A stretch of 64,000 nt of DNA from Ipomoea triloba. Its lineage: Eukaryota > Streptophyta > Magnoliopsida > Solanales > Convolvulaceae. Below, piece after piece: positions 56,351-64,000 of this stretch (its first letter is position 1; every line of letters starts with the position of its first letter). The stretch lies in contig NC_044930.1 in assembly GCF_003576645.1 (NCBI RefSeq), positions 12,775,597 to 12,839,596 on the forward strand, read 5' to 3'. The notes below the pieces were generated by a model. That model saw only the letters and a program-made list of their open reading frames with translations, was not told where the DNA came from and ran no database searches. A program made the translations under genes and the position numbers.

Positions 56351-56555
56351 TTTTTTCTTTGGTATATTTACTGGGTCTTTCTCCGTCCGTTTAACGGTCA
56401 TAAACAAGTACTATATTTTTTTCTTTGGTAAATTCACTGGGTCAAGAGGAATTAAACCCAGGTTCTCTCGATATTAAAAAAAAAAACCCAGGTTCTCTTG
56501 GAATTTTTGCTCACAAAGAGAGCTCACTTACCACTTGAGCTACCCCAATTGAGTT
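56351..56555 (-). mobile_element. tRNA-derived SINE (minus), with internal duplication
   Basis: Flanked by a 16-bp direct repeat AAACAAGTAGTATATT (56335-56350, 56556-56571). On the minus strand the head reads GGTAGCTCAAGTGGTAAG (box A) and, further on, CCTGGGTTTAATTCC (box B), then a poly(A) seen as T-runs near 56351. ACCCAGGTTCTCT and TTTCTTTGGTA...ACTGGGTC each occur twice, so a second truncated copy or internal duplication is present. Box A/B show RNA polymerase III ancestry; it is not a tRNA gene. Confidence 0.75.
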
Positions 56556-56584
56556 AAACAAGTAGTATATTGATAATAAACATA

Positions 56585-56721
56585 TATGCCAAACACCTTG
56601 TGGTCTAGTGGCACCTAGTTACACCCCACATAGGAGGGAGTGGGTTTGAGCCTCAGTTGAGAAAGTAGTTATATATGAACATATACTACATTGTAATAGA
56701 AGAATTAGTACTAAAAAAATA
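56585..56721 (+). mobile_element. tRNA-derived SINE (plus)
   Basis: Box A TGGTCTAGTGG near 56600 and box B GGTTTGAGCCTC near 56644. The 3' part is GAACATATACTACATTGTAA, then an A-rich end. It is flanked by a 12-bp direct repeat ATAATAAACATA (56573-56584, 56722-56733). Its 3' end matches the truncated copy in invertase intron 2. It is inserted 14 bp from the SINE above, overlapping that SINE's target duplication region. Confidence 0.8.
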
Positions 56722-56733
56722 ATAATAAACATA

Positions 56734-57092
56734 GTAATTTGGTTTAAATATCAATATAAGTATTATTTAAAATATCTTAATTAAAATTTTCATTATATAT
56801 TTTTACATTAATTTTATTTGTATAAAAAAAACTTTGAATAAAAATAAAGACTAATTTCACTTTGAATAATCATCCATCGTAGAACAATCCCTCGAGTTTG
56901 AGCCACGTAATGAAACATAGCAGATGATGCCAGAATGCCATTGGGACACGTGTCAGCAGCATACTAGTGTGACTGGTGGAGCTTTGTATTCTGCGTGGAA
57001 TCAGTCCTGGAGCTCCGGGTGTCGGATTCTGATCCGCTCCATCTGGTGGAAGTAGCTCCATTTTCAATTTTCACTATAAAAAAAAATATATT
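56734..57092. other. non-coding
   Basis: The GC-rich patch 56940-57060 contains GGAGCTCCGGGTGTCGG but only a 65-codon frame without motifs. Unassigned. Confidence 0.35.
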
Positions 57093-57397
57093 GGCCTTGT
57101 TTGGTAAATGGTTGTTAGCTTATTGAGTTAGAATGTATAATTAATTGACAATATTAGCTGATTGTAGAAAAGTATTTGGTAAATTAGTTGTTAGTTGATA
57201 ACTGCTTGGTATAATTTTTTTCTCAAAAGGCTAATTGAAAATGTTGCTTTGAGTAGCATTTTAAAATTTAATATTTTGGAGTTACAAAAAGCTTATTAAC
57301 CAAACACTTATATTGATTTTTTAATCAAGTCAAACAACTAATAATGGTCAAATAGGGCAAAATTGGCTGATAGACTAATTATTTACCAAACATGGCC
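57093..57397. mobile_element. hAT-like MITE, sibling of the one in invertase intron 1
   Basis: Termini GGCCTTGTTTGGTAAAT and ATTTACCAAACATGGCC. The interior matches 17242-17528 in inverse orientation (TTAGCTGATTGTA, TTGGCTGATAG, AAAAGGCTAATTGAAAA). About 305 bp. Confidence 0.8.
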
Positions 57398-57582
57398 ACT
57401 ATTATAACCTCTTTGATTTTTGTTTTTGTTTTTTGACTTGATTAGTAACATGGTTAACGTACCAACCAATTTTGATCATTATAAATTGTTTGAATTGGTC
57501 AAACAATTAATATGAATGTTTGATTAATCAATCTTTTATGACAACTTATTATTACAAATACGCTAAAATTTAAATAACTGCT

Positions 57583-57730
57583 CAAATAAGCTTTTTCAAT
57601 AAAATTTTTAAAAAAATAAATTATATCTTTAAAAATCAGTTGCAGGTAATCAGCTCAAATAAATTTTTTCAATAAAATTTTTAAAAAAATAAATTATATC
57701 TTTAAAAATCATTTACACGTAATCAGCTAT
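57583..57730. repeat. tandem duplication, ~74 bp
   Basis: Two copies containing TTTTTCAATAAAATTTTTAA and TATATCTTTAAAAATCA, each followed by GTAATCAGCT. They lie in a MITE-like remnant ending TTACCAAACATC near 57757. Confidence 0.8.
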
Positions 57731-58000
57731 CAATTAATAATAATTTTACCAAACATCTTTTTACAACCAACTAATAATATTAACTAGTGAAACCCGCTAA
57801 CAATTTTTTTTTCTTGAACAACTTGCTCTACGCTTATAGCGTCTTGCTATATACAAACTACGTATTTTTGAAAAGATAAATTACGTATAAACGGCATAGT
57901 TGTAATCCTTTTCAGTACACAAGTAGATGTGGAAATGTTTTTCTAATCAATTTTCTTTTCATAAAAAAGTCATATAGGTCAAAATTTTCAATATCTAAAA

Positions 58001-58741
58001 GAGTTAATTTCATTTTTTATTATAGATTTTTAGATACTATTTTACTTTTTGTCCTCCGTCAACAAATCTATTTAAATGACGTTGAATATAAGGGTATATC
58101 AGTCTTTTTATGCAAATTAAGTTGACCCACTGTATTTTATTTTTATTTTTTTTAAAATTTCTCTAATTCACGATTAGAGTCTCATATAATCTTCAATTGC
58201 AATCCACGCCTTTGCAATAACACCTCTGCAACTTGAGCCTTGGCACGTTTGGTTCACGGAATAGGCCTGGAATGGAATAGCATTCCCAGTAATAGGCCTA
58301 TTCCGCTGTTTGGTAAAACTTTTTGCAAGGGGAATAGAGATTCCTAGGCCCCCTTAGGTATTAGGCTATTCCTGAGTCCTCAGGAATAGCCTAATGTTGT
58401 TATTTCCAATTTTACTCCTTGGGGCGTTTTGGAGAAAGATCTTCATTTTCCCAACACGCTCCTATATTATTTTTTTTTTAAAAAAAAAAACTTGTAACTA
58501 AAAACAATTAAGGTTCCTTAAATGAATGAGCTTTTGACTCTTTAAGGTTTCCTCATCCTGTTGTTAATTTCAAAAGAGAAGCAATGTTTCTCTTATATAG
58601 AGGAGCTCAAATGAGCTCCTCTTCATAAGTTACCAATGTGGGATAAAAATTTCAATTTGTATTTAAAAAAATTATTATATATGTAATTTTGTTAAACGTA
58701 AAATGTCACCTATAAATTTTGGACTAAAACTAAAATTAATC
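58001..58741. mobile_element. AGTTAATTTC-type MITE with inserted MITE(s)
   Basis: Outer ends GAGTTAATTTCATTTTT and TTGGACTAAAACTAAAATTAAT match the family at 31758. 58245-58400 inside is another element with CACGTTTGGTTCACGGAATAGGCC and AGGCCTATTCC inverted units. 58590-58650 has a GAGGAGCTCAAATGAGCTCCTC perfect hairpin and ACCAATGTGGGATAAAA. Confidence 0.6.
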
Positions 58742-59528
58742 TATCTAAAAGAAAAAATTAAACCATAAAAGACTAAATCCCAGGTCCATCCGGTTTTCTA
58801 AAAAAAAAAATAAATAAAAAATCCCAGGTCCCTTCTTTGGTCTTCTTCAATCTTCTTTAATCTTTGACGAAAGAAGATGATGAATCTCGAGATGCAAGGA
58901 GATTCCACTAAATACGAGAATACAAAGATAGCAAAAGACAATACAACTTTAATAAATACGAGAAGGTTAAAATTCAATTTAGATATCGAAAATTTATTAT
59001 TGCCTTTAGTCAAAGTTATATAAATTAAATATGGTACAAAAATTAAAAATTGAAGTCTAAAAGTGACAAGTTTTTAACAATTAAATATCAAATTTCATAA
59101 AGGTGAGTAAAACTGTAATTAACTAATTAATACAGAAATAGCTAAATAACAATGTCAAACTAGTACTATGTGCTGGGGCAATCTATGCTTGAATAACAAT
59201 GGAACGATGGGCTGTTCAAACAATTCTACTACATTATATTCTTCCTAAAATTAACTCCTTTGTAATGTTTATTTCTCATTAATTACTAGCTTCATTATTG
59301 CATAAACTTTTTTTTTATATACGGAGTATATTATAATGTTTGTAATTAACTCGATCATGTCGAATTAGTTGATTCATAATTAATATAACTTTTGTTATGA
59401 AGACGGTACTCGGTAGCGACGCACAGTCTTCGTCCGGTGGACTTTTAATTTTTTAATATTTAATTATAATAATATTTGTTATTGTTATTGTTAGTGTTAT
59501 TATAATAATAATAATAATAATAATAATA

Positions 59529-59559
<31 letters not shown>

Positions 59560-59859
59560 TTATTGTGATGCTATGTTGATATTTTTTATTTAACATTTTA
59601 TGTGGCGAGTGACTTGTTAATAACTCACAACAATAGATAAACGGGCGGGGAAGTTGCAAGGAGATCAAGGCAGAGCTCTTGGGCTCAGACTCTGTTGCTT
59701 CGTGGACAGTTGTAGCGAGCGTAGTGGAGGAGTTAGACCTAGTCAAGGAAGTTTAAACTATCCGCTATTTTTTCGCAGGAGCAGTTAAAGTGCGGCCTAA
59801 TATAAAAGTACTCTTCTTTGTCTTATTATAATCTCATTCACTCTCTTGTAGTAACATTA
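58742..59859. other. non-coding; microsatellite and unassigned sequence
   Basis: 59500-59560 is a TAATAAT/ATTATT inverted microsatellite. 59600-59760 is more GC-rich with a short minus frame (TRSNSSTTLATTVHEATESE) lacking motifs. No gene supported. Confidence 0.4.
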
Positions 59860-60220
59860 CAGTCGTTATACTGTGGACCATGAATTATGGTTGATATTGC
59901 AGTTGTGTTGAACTGATACTGTAGCTGTGTTGAACGGATACTACAGTTGTGTTGAAAGGGAACTGCAGTTGCGCGAAACAGAGGCTGTGTCATCCGTCTG
60001 GAACTGCAGTTGTGTTGAACTGATACTGCAGTTGTGTTGAACGGATACTGCAGTTGTGTTGAAAGGATACTGCAGTTGTGTTGAACGGAGGAACGGTCTC
60101 TGTTCCGCGCAACTGCAGTTTCCTTTGAACACAACTGCAGTATCTTTTTAACATAACTGCACTATCTTTTTAACACAACTGCAGTATCAGCCATGATCAT
60201 GGTCCACAATATAATTTGCG
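59860..60220. mobile_element. Mutator-like MITE with CTGCAG minisatellite, copy 1
   Basis: 361 bp flanked by a perfect 9-bp direct repeat GTAACATTA (59851-59859, 60221-60229). Ends are CAGTCGTTATACTGTGGACC and CATGGTCCACAATATAATTTGCG-like. The left half is a direct array of ~22-bp ACTGCAGTTGTGTTGAACGG units; the right half holds the same unit inverted. There is a short unique patch GGCTGTGTCATCCGTCTGG. The 9-bp duplication is the Mutator hallmark. It lies ~650 bp upstream of the galactinol synthase ATG. Confidence 0.85.
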
Positions 60221-60600
60221 GTAACATTATCCAAGTCTTAATACAACCTTGTCTCCGTGAGTCGTAACTCATAGTTCCTTGCCTTTTTCAATTCAATGCC
60301 TTTGTCTTATCTCTTATTGCTATTTTATAATTATTGAGTTATTTGAGTTGGACTACCGAGTTAATACAATTCATCACTCATCTAATTTCATATATTCTTA
60401 GAAAATATGAATTAAAATATTTATTTTAATGATTTTTAGTTTAATTTAATAACTTAAACGTATTTTATACCACCTCTATCACTTTTATTTTATCTATAAG
60501 GGGATACACATTACACTCTTTTTAAATTCGTAGATAAATATTGTAATTTGTGATCGTGAAGCGAGCTACTTTGAAGCCGCGTGGCATTCGCCTTAAAAGT

Positions 60601-60715
60601 GCCACGTAGCAGAAAACTGACTCATAAATGGCGGCGCAGTTGAAACGTGTCAATGCATCAGGGGGGACAATGCTTCGACCGTTTTTCGGTGCCAGAGTGC
60701 TTAACGGATACGACG
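60601..60715 (+). promoter_or_regulatory. ACGT-core elements upstream of galactinol synthase
   Basis: ACGTGTC at 60645-60651 matches the abscisic-acid-responsive (ABRE) core ACGTGKC; GCCACGTAGC (60601-60610) and GACGTC near 60710 are further bZIP-type cores. Many galactinol synthase genes respond to drought and ABA, so this is plausible, but no TATA box is evident. Confidence 0.4.
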
Positions 60716-60868
60716 TCGTTCTGTACCGCCATAACAACACTACAAAGGTGGCATAATGTGCTCCCAATATTTCCATGCAAACTACATTAAACCATCCAAT
60801 ACTGATCGAGTGAGTTTAATTAATTTCTTCAGAATTCAAAAAGAAAAAAAGAAACAAAAACTCAAAAA

Positions 60869-63800
60869 ATGGCTCCTGACGCAAGCAACGGTAGCTTAGT
60901 GGTGGCTCGGGCTGCCGGCCGGCGGGCCTACGTCACGTTTTTGGCCGGCAATGGAGACTACGTGAAAGGCGTAGTGGGATTGGTGAAGGGTTTGAGGAAA
61001 GTGGGCACGGCGTATCCGGTTGTGGTGGCGGTTTGGCCAGATGTTCCGGCGGAGCACCGCCGCTTGCTGGTGGCGCAAGGCTGCATTGTCCGTGAAATCG
61101 AGCCCTTATACCCTTCCCAGGACTTCCAGCTTCCGTTTGCTCGCCAATATTACGTTCTCAATTATTCTAAACTCCAATTTTGGCAGGTAAGCTCATATTA
61201 AAAACAGAATTTCATTTTTAGTTTTAGATTTACTTCCAATTTTAATTTTCTTTTTTTAGAATATCTTTTCTTGGTCTTAGCTACTATTATTGCAGTCGTT
61301 ATACCGTGGACCATGGGTCATGGTTGATATTGTAGTTGTGTTGAACTGATACTACAGTTGTGTTGAAAGGATACTGCAGTTTTGTTGAAAGGGAACTGCA
61401 ATTGCGCGGAACAGAGGCCGTGTCATCCATCTGGAACTGCAGTTGTGTTGAACGGATACTGCAGTTGTGTTGAAAAGATACTGTAATTATGTTGAACGGA
61501 TGAACGACCTTTGCTCCGTGCAACTGCAGTTTCTTTTCAACACAACTGCAGTATCTTTTCAACACAACTGCAGTATTCGTTCAACACAACTGCAGTATCA
61601 GCTATGATCATGGTGCACAATATAATTTGCGCTATTATTGTAGTATGATTTTTTTTTTTTATTAATGAATATGTTTATATGACGTTGAATAATGAATATG
61701 AGGGTATTCTAATTCTTTTTATACAAACAAAGTGAATTGATTTGTTATATTTTTATTTTTTTTAAAAAAATCACTAATTTAAGACTAGAGTCTCCTATCT
61801 TCTTTAATTGCTACACCTCCCCAGTAGAGCCTCGCACCAATGGAATTACATATATGAATCTAAGAAATAGACTAAAATATTAACATTATTTTAAAAAATT
61901 TATTGACAAAAGATTAAAATGGGCATATCATAATAGTACTAGGATAAACATGAGATTTTATAATAAAAAATTAAAAGTGAAATGATACGTATAAATTTAA
62001 AACAATATTATTTAAAAATTCCCATGTTCATAGAAACTCATGCATATAAGCAACAATCTAGAATTGCATGACTCTATCCTAAAACACCAAGTATTGAAAA
62101 TAAAATTTGCAATATGGAGTATATTTTGTAAAACAAATAGTTATATAGATTTAATTTGGGATGATACTTTATGTTTGAGTTCTATTACTTGTACTCTCAA
62201 ATTTTATTCTCTCACTTTTACTCCTTAATGTAGCGGGTTTTGATAATCTATTTTTCTCAAGTGAGTATGAATACAAGTATCTACATCAAAATTTTGTGTG
62301 TGAAAGTACACACAGTAATTTTTATATGAATTTTTTTTTTTTTGGCATCCTAAACAGGATAAAACCAATTCAACAGTACACCTTGTCTTTCCCTCTAAGA
62401 CTTTTTGGTTGAATAATTATGGTGTTTTTGTTGGTATGTAGTTTACGGAGTATAGCAAAATGGTATACTTAGACTCGGACATGCAAGTTTTCGAAAACAT
62501 AGATCATCTGTTTGATCTGGCGGATGGGTACTTTTACGCAGTGGCGGACTGTGTTTGTGAGGAGCATGGAGAGCCGTGCCAGGAGATATTGCCATGGCCT
62601 ACAGCCTTGGGACCAAGGCCCCCCATGTATTTCAATGGAGGCATGTTTATGTTTCAACCAAATATGTCCACATACACTCGTCTCCTCAACGACTTCAAAC
62701 TCACCCCTCCAACCGCATTTGCTGAGCAGGTAAACACTACTTTTTAACACTTACAATAGACTTAGCTAGGGTTGTTTAATATCTTTATTCTTATTTCATG
62801 AATTATACAGTGGACCATGGTTCACAATGCATTGTGGACCATGGATCATGACGGATACTACAGTTGTATTGAACTGATACTGTAGTTGTGTTGAACGGAT
62901 ACTGCAGTTGTGTTAAAAGGGAACTGCAGTTGTGCAGAACAGAGGCTGTGTCATCCGTCTGGAACTGCAGTTGTGTTGAACGGATACTGCAGTTATATTG
63001 AAAGGATACTGCAGTTCTGTTGAACGGATGAACGGACGGATGAACGGTCTCTGTTCCGCGCAACTGCAATTTCCTTTCAACACAACTGTAGTATCTTTTT
63101 AACACAACTGCAGTATCAACCATGATTATGGTTCACAATATAATTTGCGACCCAGCCCACTACAATTAAATAATTTCATGAATTAATAATACCATTTTCA
63201 TGGTACCCAGCCCACTACAATTAAATACATCATATTTGATTGTACCGGTCGATCTAGTATACCATAAATATTAGTAGTGCTTAAAGCTATATAAAGTACG
63301 GAGTAAATGTTTTGCATTGTGCAATTTCTTCTTCTGTCTTCCATGCCTCGACCCCACAGAGTATGTGGGAGGAGGTAAATTATGGTAACAGACAAGATCA
63401 TACCCCAGTGCATTCAAGGGATCTGCCTACTTTTGAACACTGATTTTTTCCTCTCAAATACTGCCTATTAAACCACTAGACTAAGCCATTGTGCATTTTC
63501 TAATAGAATGGCGGGGGTATCTTGTAGGATTTCTTAAACATGTTCTTCAGAGATGAGTACAAGCCTCTCCCGTACGTTTACAATATGTTGGTGAATATGG
63601 TGTGGCGGCACCCGGACAAAGTGGAGCTGAGCAAAGCCAAGGTGGTTCATTATTGCGTGGACGGCGCGAAGCCGTGGAGGTACACAGGCAAGGAAAACAA
63701 CATGGGGAGAGAGGAGATGAAGATGCTGGTGAAGAAATGGTGGGAGATTTACAATGATCCGAGCTTGGATTACAAATACAAGCAGAGAGGCAGTGTTTAT

Positions 63801-63896
63801 GAGCTAGCAGGGGGTGCAGCACATGAAGTGGCTAGATTCTCTAACACCGGAAACCTCACTCAACCTCGATATGTTAAAGGCCCACCGGCAGCTTAG
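60869..63896 (+). CDS. galactinol synthase (GT8), three exons, divergent
   Basis: Transfers galactose from UDP-galactose to myo-inositol, making galactinol, the donor for raffinose-family oligosaccharides; a cytosolic enzyme. Exons 60869-61186, 62442-62729 and 63528-63896, all GT/AG and in phase, give 324 residues. The ATG follows an A-rich leader. Blocks: RAYVTFLAGNGDYVKGVVGL (~20-40), the metal-binding DxD as YLDSDMQVF (117-119), YFNGGMFMFQPNMSTY, TAFAEQDFLNMFFRDEYKPL, WRHPDKVEL and HYCVDGAKPWRYTGKE (~243-258). No signal or membrane segment. The segment after DCVCEE is ~11 residues shorter than in the galactinol synthases I recall, and the C-terminus ends GPPAA rather than APSAA. Both introns carry the CTGCAG MITE. 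It may be a sub-functionalised paralogue. Confidence 0.9.
61206..62003. mobile_element. AGTTAATTTC-type MITE in intron 1, interrupted
   Basis: AATTTCATTTTTAGTTTTAG at the left, and AATAGTACTAGGATAAAC with GATACGTATAAATTTAAAAC at the right, match the family at 31758-32158. CTGCAG MITE copy 2 is inserted within it, so the host MITE is older. Confidence 0.65.
61293..61631. mobile_element. Mutator-like MITE with CTGCAG minisatellite, copy 2 (intron 1)
   Basis: 339 bp with a 9-bp direct repeat CTATTATTG (61284-61292, 61632-61640). Same ends, unit and inversion as copy 1, with a different unit count. Confidence 0.85.
62808..63149. mobile_element. Mutator-like MITE with CTGCAG minisatellite, copy 3 (intron 2)
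   Basis: Same inverted minisatellite and right end (ATATAATTTGCG); the left end is altered (CAGTGGACCATGGTTC, with an extra CACAATGCATTGTGGACC block). A 9-bp duplication is not obvious; the flank instead carries the unit ACCCAGCCCACTACAATT twice (63150, 63205). Confidence 0.75.
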
Positions 63897-64000
63897 CGAT
63901 GCCGAGGTTCAGTTTCTCCTCCTCCTCCTCCTTTTGTGTGAAGAATAATAGGTCGCTAGTAAGGCAGCTTCCAATAAGGAAGAAGAGAGAATGGTTTCCC

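Noticed and set aside
56530..56660. tRNA genes
   Set aside because: Boxes A and B are present, but no cloverleaf can be drawn and both sequences end in poly(A) with target duplications; they are SINEs.
59453..59746. 97-codon minus frame with a long Ile run
   Set aside because: The Ile run is an ATT/TAA microsatellite and no motif is present in the rest.
59838..61565. Minus frames with repeated STQLQYPFNTTAVSVQ
   Set aside because: These are translations of the CTGCAG minisatellite in the MITEs.
1..64000. CRISPR arrays, operons and prokaryotic defence systems
   Set aside because: The sequence is plant nuclear DNA with introns and plant transposons; the tandem repeats lack CRISPR-like spacer structure.

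Overview
The window looks like nuclear DNA of a flowering plant, almost certainly a eudicot. The evidence is intron-bearing plant genes (a GH100 alkaline/neutral invertase and a GT8 galactinol synthase), a DYW-class pentatricopeptide-repeat (PPR) relic, and plant-type transposable elements: Sirevirus and Ale/Retrofit copia, Athila/Tat gypsy, an L1-type LINE, Helitrons, a CACTA end, SINEs and many MITEs. I cannot name the species; an asterid is only a guess.

Layout. 1-526: probable gypsy LTR start (minus). 522-7956: Sirevirus-type copia element (minus) with uninterrupted gag and pol frames, a PBS and a 1.9-kb 5' LTR, cut at its 3' end by the first LTR. 7957-11310: MITEs, microsatellites and a segmental duplication. 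11313-13682: broken DYW-PPR gene (+). 14002-18351: six-exon mitochondrial/plastid-type alkaline/neutral invertase (minus), with a MITE in intron 1 and a truncated SINE plus an assembly gap in intron 2. 19146-24530: nested foldback/MITE, a large MITE and a Helitron helicase relic. 24535-28917: Ale/Retrofit-like copia (minus) with both short LTRs but at least nine premature stops. 29771-36301: foldback elements and a 1.28-kb solo LTR with a perfect 5-bp target duplication. 37531-43348: a Helitron cluster in TAA repeats, containing a nearly identical 0.83-kb tandem duplication. 43610-44155: CACTA terminus. 44462-49810: two degenerate Athila/Tat-type fragments in opposite orientations. 50036-55870: near-full-length LINE with a 23-25 bp target duplication. 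56335-58741: two SINEs and more MITEs. 59860-63896: galactinol synthase (three exons, +), with three copies of one Mutator-like MITE carrying CTGCAG minisatellites: one upstream and one in each intron.

Only two host genes look intact. Invertase (sucrose hydrolysis) and galactinol synthase (first step of raffinose-family oligosaccharide synthesis) both concern sucrose-derived carbon, but they are 42 kb apart and I see no sign of co-regulation. The rest is repeat-derived. No prokaryote-type system, CRISPR array or rRNA gene was seen. The strongest candidates for something undescribed are the CTGCAG-minisatellite Mutator-like MITE around the galactinol synthase gene and that gene's own divergent sequence.
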